Below, piece by piece: positions 1 to 10,439 of a stretch of 64,000 nucleotides of DNA. A program made the position numbers and the translations under genes. The stretch covers positions 638,218 through 702,217 of the forward strand of contig SCFE01000036.1 of the NCBI GenBank assembly GCA_004352715.1, written 5' to 3'. The first letter of the stretch is position 1; each line of letters begins with the position of its first letter. The notes under the pieces were generated by a model. It was not told the DNA's origin. It did not search any database and worked only from the letters and a program-made list of their open reading frames with translations. This DNA comes from Hofstenia miamia (Eukaryota > Xenacoelomorpha > Acoela).

Positions 1-999
1 AAAAGTAATGTGTTGAAAAAATTGAAGTTAAATTTTGAAATATTAAAATAGTATCAAATGCTCTTCTAGTACTACAATCTAATTCAATCAATTTTGGTCA
101 AGCAAACCATAATATTCAAGAAATGTTTTTGTCAACAATCATAAAATGGGCCTAAAATTTTCAGCCAATGTCCATTTATGTTTGAAATAGATTGCTTCTT
201 TTATCTGTAATTGCCTACCCACAAGAAGCAAATCCGTTTCTGATTGGCATGATTTTGATTATGAGTGGAAATTGATAATTGCTCTGCCAAAACTCCAACA
301 AATTAATATCTTTGCTTATTTGTAACATTTGTAGGAATCTAGTTTTTAAAACTGTCATCAACTATAATCATAATATATTTATAGAGTTTAAATTGTTGAG
401 TTTCATATAGTATTAATGCCCTATTAATCTTATTATGTCCAAATCCAAAAATCACCATTTTGCAATGTTAATTATTACCAGGCAATATAGAATCAATTTT
501 GATCACTTAAGCAAATGAATGACTTTCTAGTTAGAGGAATCCAGTGTACCATTCCGATGCTAAAGTGGACCTGCTATAGCAGACATGTAAACCGAATCCT
601 TCTCCTTACTTGACATAGTCATCACAAAGAAAAACAATTAATTAAAGTGATCAAGTTTCTAAAAAATAAAACTAAATTTGTTTCTTAACCAAATGCACAC
701 AAGTTTGCTCTATCTATACAGAAATTAATTACAAAATAAAACAACTGTTAAACTGGCAAGAACAGAAATTCGTACAAAATTACAATTAAAAGTATGTCAC
801 AAACCATGACTAGATTATTAACCAATCAAAATTCCTTAATTAAATAAATTGTGATTAAAGTTCAAAATGAAGTTCATTCAAACATTCAAAGACATTGAGT
901 AAATTATAAGTTTGATAAAGCGAATTGGGGTGATGATGCTACAATATTTTCACTTTTTTCATAGGGCAACTCCAGTTGAGATGTTCTTTTGGGACTTCC

Positions 1000-1000
<1 letters not shown>
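1..1000. other. no gene seen
   Basis: AT-rich sequence with stop codons in all frames. I see no domain, RNA gene or clear repeat. The last 70 bases border the 3' tail of the LINE that follows. Confidence 0.6.

Positions 1001-1058
<58 letters not shown>
1001..1058. repeat. (ATA)n microsatellite, LINE 3' tail
   Basis: About 19 uninterrupted ATA/TAA triplets. The tract lies about 40 bp beyond the stop codon of the minus-strand LINE ORF2, so it reads as an (ATT)n/(TTA)n 3' tail on that strand. Several non-LTR families end in short microsatellites instead of poly(A), so I infer that it belongs to the LINE. Confidence 0.85.
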
Positions 1059-1060
<2 letters not shown>

Positions 1061-1098
1061 GTGAATTCGAACCGTACAAACGGTCATAACAAAAATTA

Positions 1099-3480
1099 TT
1101 ACATAACAAAGGGATTGTTCGAATTACAAATAAGTTTAACAGGATCCCACGTCTCGGGGTAGGAATAATATCGAAACTTAGACACAGCTTCAATGAAGAA
1201 CTCCCGAGTGTGTTTTTTAAACAGATTCTTCGGTTGCCAAAAGTCCAGGGGCAAACGCATAAACGGGTTCGCAAGCCGAACAGCGCGAGTGTAGAAATTG
1301 TGACCACTGGTCTTTCTTCGTGTAGCCTTTGCGCGAAACTTCATAAATTTTGCTGAGCGATGTGCAATCGGTGGCTGATCAAATTCAAAAATCGTTCCTA
1401 TGGCATCAGGTACGTCAACTAGGATTGTGTTTAACATGCATAAGTCATTGTAGGCCTTCTGAAATGGCAATGGGAGGAGATTACCCCTGGAAAGACACAT
1501 GGCATAGACTTCATCTGACTCAAAATCTCTACCAAATATCCATTTCAGAGCTCTCCTTTGTATGTTTTCCATCAATTTTAGCTGACACAAGCTTGCTGAC
1601 CAGACTGGACTGGCATACATCAGAATAGAGAGAATCATTGTCTTGTAGAGAGTCAACTTCACTTTGAGCCCGGCTGAAAACGGGATGTTTCTCCTCAGAA
1701 GGTTCAACTGGCGAGAGGATTTTTTGATTTGGTGGTTGATGTGGGCAGACCAGGACATATTGTATGAAAATGTGACCCCAAGATCTTTAACGATGCCTTT
1801 AGAGGTAATCACGTCACCGCCAGCGGAAATTATGCATTCTGGAGGCTTGACATACTTGAAGACGATAAAGTCAAACTTGTCTGTGTTGAATTTCAGTTTA
1901 TTTTAAACAGCCCAGATCATAGCTTGGTCGGTTGCTCACTGCACCTGTGGTAATTCCAAGTAAGTGCCACAGATCTTCGTGTCATCCACAAACATAAACG
2001 AGGGAAGATTGAATGATAGCAGCAGATCATCCATGTCAACCAGGAAGAGCATTATAAGAAAAACGGAACCTTGCGGGCCCCCACTTGTGACTGGTGCTAT
2101 ATCAGACAAAGTTCCATTGATGATGACGCGCTGGCTAAGATCGGATAAATAAGAGTGAAAGAAATGAACAAACCTCTCATTAAACCCAAAATCAGAAAGT
2201 TTCCTCAGGACACAGGAATGGTCAATTGAATCAAACGCTTTGGATATGTCCAGATATAAAACAGCGGGCAGGTCACTGTCATCTAATGAACTAAATAGAT
2301 TATCTGTAAAGGCCAGAAGTTGCGCTTTTTGTGGAATGATTCTTTCTGAATCCAAATTGCTGGGGAGATAGCAGAGAGTCAAAAACCCCCGCGATTTGTC
2401 AAAAGACCAGACGCTCAAAGACAAGACTTAGGACAGGAAGAATAGAAACCAGTCTATAGTTCTTTCCCATAGTTAGGCTCCCCTTCTTGAAGACTGGGCG
2501 AACATGGTTGATTTGTCACGCTGATGGAAACACTCTTGTAGTAATTATGAAACTGAATATACAAAGTACAGAATCCACAATCCCAGGGGAAATAAGACGA
2601 ATCAATGTCGAACTAAGTGAATCACTAGACGATGAGCCAGATTTAACAGACTGTAGCGCCATCATAACTTGGTCTAGACTAAAAGTAATGTCATTTAGGC
2701 AAATTTCCGGTTTTGTGTTTGCACTGGGAATTGCAGTCGGTGATCCGGAAGAAAACACCGAACGCAAACAATTTATTGAAATTCTCAGCAATAGCTTTGG
2801 CCCACTAACAGTTATACCATCAAAAGTCAAGGCGGGAGGAAGAGATGTCTGCTTACGCAGGCTCCGCAAAAGCAAAAATGCCTCATGGTGAGAGGAAATA
2901 CGTTGCTGCAGAAAGATGACTTTGTCAAGCTCTAGCAATTCCGACAACTCGCAAGACAGGGATTCAACAAAGCCCGGTGTATAGAGTGTGATGACATAAA
3001 CAACAGGCGGCTCATGCATGACAGAGTGTCTTTCTGGGGATGTGCATTCGGGAAAATCTATGAATATTGTGATAAACTGATTCCAGTAGAAGATCTGGGC
3101 AAGAAAAGACATCGAATCCACACGAAGCCAAATCACGATTGAGTTGCTCATAATTTCCCCTAGAGTAGGCAAAATTGTGCTGTGTAGGCAGCATGCAAAT
3201 CGTATCAGCACAAACGAAGTCCAACTAAGAATCAAGGGGTAAGGGAGTAACTGCAAAACCAATGTTGCTGGAGTAACCGATTAGCACCCCACCATGTTGC
3301 ACAGATGCCCGATCCGTGCAGCTGGCAACAACATATCCGGAGTACGCAAAAACATAAGCATCACCAATAGATTCATCAAGCCAAGTTTCTCTGAGGCATA
3401 TCAAAATTGGGGAATGAACAGATAAAAAGCTATACAGAGATAGTGGCCAAGAAATAAATCGCAAAGATCAACAATTAAGC
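1099..3480 (-). pseudogene. LINE-A ORF2 (endonuclease-reverse transcriptase), broken
   Basis: Non-LTR retrotransposon polyprotein read on the minus strand in several frames. At the upstream end (3225-3464) is an AP-endonuclease remnant with CLRETWLDESIGDAY. Then come a linker with KSGSSSSDSLSS (near 2600) and the reverse transcriptase core at 1936-2424, with LYLDISKAFDSIDH (motif A), GGPQGS (motif B) and FVDDTK in the place of the usual YADD. The C-terminal thumb and tail (1099-1812) contain LYKTMILSILMYASPVW. Frameshifts separate these blocks, so no complete protein can be made. The family looks like the APE-type Jockey/CR1/L2 group; I cannot assign a clade. It ends about 40 bp before an ATA microsatellite tail. 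ORF1 pieces lie further upstream, split by a later insertion. Confidence 0.85.
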
Positions 3481-3534
3481 AACATAAGATTTATCATACC
3501 TAGTCAGATACTGCGGGGAAGTGCAATTTGCTCA

Positions 3535-3828
3535 AGGGGCATCAATTTCATGGTTCTTATAGGATAACTTGCCTTGAACAATTTTGAAGTTTCCTATCTA
3601 TTTGATGAAGCTGTGATAATTCAAATCGTTTCTTCAGCAGACTCTTCTCAACTGACCGCTGTTCAAGCATTTGGTCTCATTTCAGAAAAACAAGTTGGCT
3701 TTTCAGCTTGTATGATGAGCTGGCCAGCTCACGGGCTTCCCAAACAGACCCTAGATGCAGAACAAGTGGTCAAGGTTTAGCGTGATCCAGGGTATAAGCA
3801 CCCCTACGTGAAATATCATTTACTCTGA
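3535..3828 (-). pseudogene. LINE-A ORF1, C-terminal part
   Basis: Minus-strand reading gives SVWEARELASSSYKLKS followed by a charged helix ending in SLLKKRFELSQL, with several stop codons. This matches the C-terminal domain typical of LINE ORF1 (an RNA-binding chaperone), where residues like VWEAR..A..YKLK follow the RRM-like domain. It sits directly upstream of ORF2 and is separated from the N-terminal ORF1 piece at 7473-7989 by the inserted inverted-repeat element. Confidence 0.65.
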
Positions 3829-3834
3829 GATGAT
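3829..3834. other. target-site duplication GATGAT, left
   Basis: The six bases GATGAT directly flank the outer end of the left terminal inverted repeat. The same six bases flank the right end at 7467-7472. Both copies lie within LINE ORF1 sequence. Confidence 0.75.
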
Positions 3835-4081
3835 AGTAGTGTATATAGGGGAGAGGAGAAGGCACAAAATGACCTTGATATCGAGGGGGTGTTTGCAAAT
3901 GTTAATTAGTGAGTCATTCTACTTGACAAATGTTTTGACAGCTTACTAATGGATTTTCAGTGACGTCAGATATTTTTAAGTGTATCCACTAATGGATTTC
4001 AATTAGTAATGCTTTTAATTGATTTACATATTACGGCCGTTTTTTGGTATGAGTAATTTCACTTTGATAATATCACAATTG
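3835..4081 (+). repeat. left terminal inverted repeat
   Basis: About 247 bp. It matches the reverse complement of 7210-7466 with scattered substitutions and small indels and runs up to the 1000-N gap. Shared internal blocks include the region around TGACGTCAGATA and GGTATGAGTAATTTCACTTT. Confidence 0.85.
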
Positions 4082-5081
4082 NNNNNNNNNNNNNNNNNNN
4101 NNNNNNNNNNNNNNNNNNNNNNNNNNNNNNNNNNNNNNNNNNNNNNNNNNNNNNNNNNNNNNNNNNNNNNNNNNNNNNNNNNNNNNNNNNNNNNNNNNNN
4201 NNNNNNNNNNNNNNNNNNNNNNNNNNNNNNNNNNNNNNNNNNNNNNNNNNNNNNNNNNNNNNNNNNNNNNNNNNNNNNNNNNNNNNNNNNNNNNNNNNNN
4301 NNNNNNNNNNNNNNNNNNNNNNNNNNNNNNNNNNNNNNNNNNNNNNNNNNNNNNNNNNNNNNNNNNNNNNNNNNNNNNNNNNNNNNNNNNNNNNNNNNNN
4401 NNNNNNNNNNNNNNNNNNNNNNNNNNNNNNNNNNNNNNNNNNNNNNNNNNNNNNNNNNNNNNNNNNNNNNNNNNNNNNNNNNNNNNNNNNNNNNNNNNNN
4501 NNNNNNNNNNNNNNNNNNNNNNNNNNNNNNNNNNNNNNNNNNNNNNNNNNNNNNNNNNNNNNNNNNNNNNNNNNNNNNNNNNNNNNNNNNNNNNNNNNNN
4601 NNNNNNNNNNNNNNNNNNNNNNNNNNNNNNNNNNNNNNNNNNNNNNNNNNNNNNNNNNNNNNNNNNNNNNNNNNNNNNNNNNNNNNNNNNNNNNNNNNNN
4701 NNNNNNNNNNNNNNNNNNNNNNNNNNNNNNNNNNNNNNNNNNNNNNNNNNNNNNNNNNNNNNNNNNNNNNNNNNNNNNNNNNNNNNNNNNNNNNNNNNNN
4801 NNNNNNNNNNNNNNNNNNNNNNNNNNNNNNNNNNNNNNNNNNNNNNNNNNNNNNNNNNNNNNNNNNNNNNNNNNNNNNNNNNNNNNNNNNNNNNNNNNNN
4901 NNNNNNNNNNNNNNNNNNNNNNNNNNNNNNNNNNNNNNNNNNNNNNNNNNNNNNNNNNNNNNNNNNNNNNNNNNNNNNNNNNNNNNNNNNNNNNNNNNNN
5001 NNNNNNNNNNNNNNNNNNNNNNNNNNNNNNNNNNNNNNNNNNNNNNNNNNNNNNNNNNNNNNNNNNNNNNNNNNNNNNNNN
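4082..5081. other. assembly gap, 1000 N
   Basis: Exactly 1000 N, probably a placeholder of unknown length. Open frames running through it are artefacts. Confidence 0.95.
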
Positions 5082-5198
5082 TTTGGGTTGTGAGAGAATG
5101 TCTTGTTTGCTCCTCCCAACTTTGGTAGATTTTTGAGCACGAGATTTGCTAGCAGCTTTCAGAGTCATCGTCAAATTTAAAATTGAAAACCCGTTCAA
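5082..5198 (-). CDS. possible N-terminus of an unknown basic protein, cut by gap
   Basis: On the minus strand an ATG at 5198 opens a reading frame that reaches the 1000-N gap after 39 residues. A second in-frame ATG follows nine codons later. The peptide is rich in Lys, Arg and Ser (KAASKSRAQKSTKVGRSKQD). I do not recognise it. Lying inside the long-TIR element, it could begin an element-encoded gene, but it could equally be chance. Confidence 0.2.
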
Positions 5199-5350
5199 AG
5201 TATGTGTTATTTATTACAAACTTTTAGCATATAAACCAATCAAAAATAACTAAATTCATTCATCCAATCATCAACTAGAGTTTACATAAACGCGTGGTAA
5301 AGATCCTTTACAATTAGCAGCCAAGTGTAATTTAATTTACTTCAATATTA

Positions 5351-5696
5351 GAAAATATTCATATAATTTCAATTTTGATTATTATTTCCATGGCGCAATT
5401 ATTCCCATTTAATTTTTCGAATGCATAACATTTACACCAATGTATTTCTATTTTACCAAAAGCATTTTTGTTTAAAACGAATTTTATATTTTAATAGTTT
5501 ATTCGGCTATATANNNNNNNNNNNNNNNNNNNNAAATATTCGTATAATTTCAATTTTGATTATTATCTCCATGGTGTAATTATTCCCATTTAATTTTCCG
5601 AATGCATAACATTTGCACCAATGTATTTCTACTTTATCGAAAGCATTTTTGTTTAAAACGAATTTTATATTTTAATAGTTTATTCGGCTATATATG
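5351..5696 (+). repeat. two direct ~163-bp copies around a 20-N gap
   Basis: Bases 5351-5513 and 5534-5696 are about 95% identical (ATATTC.TATAATTTC through TTATTCGGCTATATA) and flank a 20-N gap. They may be a true tandem repeat within the element, or two divergent haplotype ends left unmerged. Confidence 0.75.
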
Positions 5697-5837
5697 CATT
5701 TCAAGTTTATTACATTTAGATCAAATGCAGAATTGCGACTAATTTTGCGATATAATACATTGGAGGAGTGGAACACCATGTGATGCATACAAACGCATAA
5801 ACATTGCCCGTAAATCAAATGAAGTTGAAAAAACATG

Positions 5838-6025
5838 TAATAGTCAACAAAGCAGTGAAAGTCGGAAAACCCATGTAAATACATACAGCCCATGTAAAGT
5901 CACTAAAACAAAATAAAAGTGAAAAACATGGAAAAGTCAACAAAGCAGTGAAAGCCGGAAAACCCATGTAATGTAAGCAAGTCGTGTAAAGTCACTAAAA
6001 TGTGTATAAACTATAAAACATGGAG
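5838..6025 (+). repeat. two tandem ~94-bp units
   Basis: AGTCAACAAAGCAGTGAAAG followed by a GGAAAACCCATGTAA block occurs at about 5841 and again at about 5934. Each copy is followed by a similar GTAAAGTCACTAAAA block. The repeat lies inside the long-TIR element. Confidence 0.7.
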
Positions 6026-6361
6026 AAATAAAAACAATCGTATAAAAGTTGGTACAAGGTGCAATGACTCCTACAGTGTATAATTATATTTGAAATGTAC
6101 ATATATTATTTAAAGTCTTTTGTAATTGATAATTTTTTATTAGTATAATATTTTATTAAAATAGTGTTACATGAAGAAAAAGCAACGATGAAAACAAAAG
6201 CTATATTTTTATTTTGCCAAACTCCAATACAATCCAATTTACATTATTACCACCACCAGACAAGGTTTCCATATCATCGTTGCGGAAAAGTTTTTTATTT
6301 ACCAAAGTCTTGCAATTTTCACCGATCGCGTTAACATAATGTCTAGGAAGAAAATAATAAA

Positions 6362-6909
6362 NNNNNNNNNNNNNNNNNNNNNNNNNNNNNNNNNNNNNNN
6401 NNNNNNNNNNNNNNNNNNNNNNNNNNNNNNNNNNNNNNNNNNNNNNNNNNNNNNNNNNNNNNNNNNNNNNNNNNNNNNNNNNNNNNNNNNNNNNNNNNNN
6501 NNNNNNNNNNNNNNNNNNNNNNNNNNNNNNNNNNNNNNNNNNNNNNNNNNNNNNNNNNNNNNNNNNNNNNNNNNNNNNNNNNNNNNNNNNNNNNNNNNNN
6601 NNNNNNNNNNNNNNNNNNNNNNNNNNNNNNNNNNNNNNNNNNNNNNNNNNNNNNNNNNNNNNNNNNNNNNNNNNNNNNNNNNNNNNNNNNNNNNNNNNNN
6701 NNNNNNNNNNNNNNNNNNNNNNNNNNNNNNNNNNNNNNNNNNNNNNNNNNNNNNNNNNNNNNNNNNNNNNNNNNNNNNNNNNNNNNNNNNNNNNNNNNNN
6801 NNNNNNNNNNNNNNNNNNNNNNNNNNNNNNNNNNNNNNNNNNNNNNNNNNNNNNNNNNNNNNNNNNNNNNNNNNNNNNNNNNNNNNNNNNNNNNNNNNNN
6901 NNNNNNNNN
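6362..6909. other. assembly gap, 548 N
   Basis: A run of N inside the long-TIR element. The flanking non-N sequence shows no coding signal. Confidence 0.95.
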
Positions 6910-7209
6910 AAAAGTGAGAGACGAAATTGTGTAGAAGAAGAATAATGATTTTATCCGAAGAAATGAAGTGAATATATAGATTGACCAGCCAATGGAAATA
7001 CATTTGAATTTATGAAAAATAATTATTGGTTGAAAAAATGTGATTCGATAAACATGTTACAATGATTTTTGACAAAAGCAATTTTGAAAGTTTCCCGGAT
7101 TATACTCTAAGCTTCTCGAAATTATGGAAAATTAGTTTGTAATATTATGTGTACCAATCCCGAAAGGGGTTGTTATAATAAGGTATATATTAACATGGCG
7201 TAATGCAAA

Positions 7210-7466
7210 CAAATGTGATATTATCAAAGTGAAATTACTCATACCAAAAAGTGGGCCTAACATGTAAATCAATTAAAAGCATTACTAATTGAAATCCATT
7301 AGTAGACATACTTAAAAGTATCTGACGTCACTGAAAATCCATTAGTAAGCTGTCAAAAACATTTGTCAAGTAGAATGACTCATTAATTAACATTTGCAAA
7401 CACTCCCTCGATATCGCAGAGGTCAAGGTCATTTTGTGCCTTCTCCTCTCCCCTATATACACTACT
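7210..7466 (-). repeat. right terminal inverted repeat
   Basis: Inverted copy of 3835-4081. It ends in CCCCTATATACACTACT, followed directly by the second GATGAT at 7467-7472. Confidence 0.85.
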
Positions 7467-7472
7467 GATGAT

Positions 7473-7989
7473 CACAGCCAACATCAGTTAGAATCTTCTG
7501 TACAGTAAGTTTCTCCTTTTTCATTCGCTCCTCTCTTTTACCAATTTCTTCCGGGACACCGAAAATGAGTATGCTTTGTTTGACATCCTCCTCACTTTGA
7601 AGAGGTCTGGAAGTATGAGTTCGTGTTTGGGATAATTTCTCAATATTGTTGTTAAAACATGAAACGATCTCACCAACAGTCTCTTTCTTCGACTCAGCCA
7701 GGGCCGACGTAACCATGGAGACAGTCGCTTGGTTTGGCTCTGCAAATGCAGATTTCAGGGCCACAGCAACGTTATCCTCCAGATTAACCCTCGTAATTGC
7801 CGTAGATCAAGATTCCCGCAGTTGTGACAAAGTCTCGTGGAGCAAGCAAATGAGGATGTCCTTCGTGTACTTCTGAAAAGTCTTATTGAGATCACCTTGG
7901 TAGTCCAGTAGCTCCGCGACAGTTGGGTAACAACCCGGAGGTTCCAGCCAGCTCCGTACTGTTGGATGCTGATCACAGTCACCAGTCAT
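7473..7989 (-). pseudogene. LINE-A ORF1, N-terminal part
   Basis: On the minus strand an ATG at 7989 begins MTGDCDQHPTVRSWLEPPG. After a frameshift the reading passes a helical region and reaches QSILIFGVPEE, then KKEKLTVQKILTDVGC. The LIFGVPE segment is characteristic of the start of the RRM-like domain of LINE ORF1 proteins. The frame is then cut by the long-TIR element at the TSD. The rest of ORF1 is at 3535-3828. Confidence 0.7.
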
Positions 7990-8500
7990 TTCGTCTGGAA
8001 ACTAATTAAACTTAGGTCGGATAGCTTGTATAATTGGATAAAATTGAGGCACTTTAATTTAAGGTTCAAACGTGTTTTACAGTGTTGCTGCTGATTTATA
8101 AAAGGAATGATCTTTCTTAAGGTAGGAATCTTTTTTGGCTCAACAGCAAGTGCCAAATTATCAGTGGTCAATTTTAGGTTTGGTGAAAAGCAACTTTCAA
8201 ATATAGCCTCATGAGAAACAAAAATGTAGTCTAACTACGAAGTACTTGGAGTTTTGGCATAGTAGAGAAACTTGAACCCTAGTTCCACACAAAAATCATT
8301 AAAATCACCACTTATGATAAAAAGAGGGTGTGGAAAGCATTTTAAAATCACTGTGTAGAGGTAACAAAATGTGCACAGCATTACATTTTTTATTAATAGA
8401 ATAAGGATAGTACAGAATTTCAAAAATAAAGACATGTGATAAATGAACTGCAAGTCAAAGAAATTCGAAATTGTCATTATCTACCAGATTAAGTTTGTAA
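7990..8500 (-). pseudogene. second LINE endonuclease fragment
   Basis: Minus-strand reading contains FIISGDFNDFC, then after about 20 residues and a stop, LDYIFVS. These are the GDFN and LDYIFVS motifs of the apurinic endonuclease domain of non-LTR retrotransposons. Downstream residues (PTLRKIIPF and onward) resemble the linker between endonuclease and reverse transcriptase, and the fragment stops about where LINE-A ORF1 begins. It is a separate, decayed LINE copy, not part of LINE-A, because an endonuclease cannot precede ORF1. Confidence 0.6.
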
Positions 8501-9430
8501 ATATCTAATGTGGAACAATAGCAAATGCAAACTCGGCCTCCAGTTGTTTTTGTAGAATTGATGGACAGAACTACCCTGTCTAACTATATTACATCCAGCA
8601 ATAGAAACAAAAGAATCAATCATTTCATACATTACAACTATGCTTTGGTAACACAACAAATTTCAATAGAATAATGGCAAAGATTGGAATTTCTTTTTAA
8701 TTTTTAATTGAGCCAGCATTTAAGAATAAATTTTGGAGCATGGAATTTAGACCGTCTTCCTAGTCATGTAAGGATCACACATTGATTTCCATTTTTTTCT
8801 TTAGCTTTATGTTTCTAATTCTCAGACATTCATTTGAAATTCCAGAGTTGATCAGTTCTCTGCGCTGTCTTAGAATGCATTGTTCAGTAATTACGTCATC
8901 TGATTATGAAATCAGATGACGTTATTCTTGAAATTTCAAATTTAGTCATTTGTTCCAAATAGTGTGAATAGTTATTATCACCGTTCTTGGAAATTTAAAA
9001 ATTTTGGAGGTTTTCTTAATATTTTGATTTCAGTTACTTCACGTTTCACTCCAACGTGGTCCAACATTTCGTTGACAATGGTTTTGTCAAATTCTAATTT
9101 GAATAACATTTGTGCCAATGATTCTTATTGCGTGGTAGTATGCAATTCGGAAATGTACTGAATGAACTTTACGAGAGTTAGGGAGTGGCAAACCTCTGTT
9201 TGCTATTACAAAATTTTGTTTATCAGGTTTTCATTTGAAAATTTAAAATGTCAGCTTTTATACGTGGAATAGCTTCATTTATTTCGTTATAAAGAACCTT
9301 GAAACCTTAAGTGATAGAGCTAATTTTTTTTTATTTAAAATATGAAAATGTTTTTAGATGTGTGTCCATGTCTTCAAAAACATTTGTCTTCCTTGAAATA
9401 CTAGAGAAATAGTCAATAGTACTTTCTACT
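8501..9430. other. no gene seen
   Basis: AT-rich. The only structure noticed is the perfect hairpin at 8893-8922. A 65-codon plus-strand frame (8964-9161) is rich in Asn and Ser and resembles nothing I know. Confidence 0.5.
8893..8922. repeat. perfect 12-bp inverted repeat, 6-nt loop
   Basis: ACGTCATCTGAT, spacer TATGAA, then ATCAGATGACGT. Both arms carry a TGACGT (CRE half-site-like) core. No terminator or RNA gene context is evident. Confidence 0.8.
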
Positions 9431-9457
9431 TTGTATTTGTTACCCATATCTACATAT

Positions 9458-10420
9458 CTAGAACATTACAGTATGAATTGATATTATATAGAAATTTCTC
9501 ATTGATCTTTTATAAACTTGAGCAATATGTTTTTTAAATGAAAGCTTGTTATTTATGGTAAATCCAAGATATTTCATTGTTGTTACTGAGGAATAGCAAT
9601 CAATTTTAGATATATTATCAACAAATTTTCTCTTCAATGGTATAATCATTTCCAGCGACTTTCTATAATTAATTTCAAATTTGTTTTCTTCATACCAAGA
9701 TTTGATCTTATCATTAATTGAATGTGTTAAGTCTAAATTTTCAAGAGTTGGAAGACAAATCAGTGTATCATCAGCATACTTAATAATAGAACCATTTGTA
9801 ATATTTAGAGTCACAATTTAAAGAATCAATACATATATTGAACAGAAATGGGCCACAAACGGAGCCTTGAGGAACACCTTTGTTGATCTTTTCCATATCC
9901 GAAAGTTTGTTATTATATTTAACCATTTGTTGTCTATTCCCAATAAAACTATCAAGCCAATTAATGATGTACGGATTTAAAAGTGTTATATTGTTTAATT
10001 TTTCAAATAAAATGTATTATTTAAAATTTTCAAAGCCTTCTTTAATTTAAAGGTTGCATAATTTCTTAAATCATAATTTTCATTTTTGTATGACAGAATT
10101 CTATTTTGCAGTTCAATAACAGCATTTGTTGTTGTTCCATTTGTTCGGAATCCATGCTGATTTATATTTAAAAGATTATTGTAGATATCTTTGATGTGAA
10201 AATTTAATACAAGTTTTTCAAAAGTTCTTGAGAATATTGAAGTGATGCTAATTGGTCTTAAATTATGTAGTTTTGACGGTCGTGATTTTGGAATTGGTAT
10301 TATTATAGCAGTTTTCCAAATTTTCGGGAATTTAGCAGTTCTTAGCGTTTTCGTAAATATATAATGAACTATTGGTGTAATTATATACGAAAATTTTTTT
10401 ATAAAACAACAAAGTTTCAC
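9458..10420 (-). pseudogene. LINE-B reverse transcriptase, broken
   Basis: Minus-strand blocks in order are FPKIWKTAIIIPIPKS..LRPISITSIFSRTFEKL (10240-10350), NQHGFRTNGTTTNAVIEL (about 10100-10180), INKGVPQGSVCGPFLFNICI (about 9840-9900) and IIKYADDTLICL (about 9740-9790). Then comes the KYLGFTINNKLSFKKHI thumb region (about 9520-9560). These are reverse transcriptase motifs in the correct order, with the catalytic YADD intact. The motif A region (the first catalytic Asp) is damaged, and frameshifts break the frame between 9815 and 9995. It is a 5'-truncated non-LTR element with an AT-rich coding bias like its surroundings. Confidence 0.85.
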
Positions 10421-10439
10421 AGAGAGCCTAATAATGAGT

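Larger units (their letters stand above)
3835..7466. mobile_element. Maverick/Polinton-like element (long TIRs, 6-bp TSD), gapped
   Basis: The two ends are inverted copies of each other over about 250 bp, begin AGTAGTGTATATAGGGG, and are flanked by a 6-bp direct repeat GATGAT. A 6-bp duplication with long terminal inverted repeats starting AG is the signature of Maverick/Polinton elements. No Polinton protein (polymerase B, integrase, capsid) is visible. Internal sequence is interrupted by N runs of 1000 and 548, so true length and coding content are unknown. It may be an internally deleted copy. It is inserted in ORF1 of LINE-A, so it is younger than that LINE. Confidence is high for the element and moderate for the family. 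Confidence 0.7.

Noticed and set aside
1350-2891. Plus-strand ORFs inside LINE-A
   Set aside because: They are antisense shadows of the minus-strand endonuclease/RT frames.
4019-5198. Long open frames of 355-379 codons on both strands
   Set aside because: They run through 1000 N; only a 39-residue basic start is real sequence. The same applies to frames across 6362-6909, 15902-16901, 26511-26602, 44118-44267 and 47028-47679.
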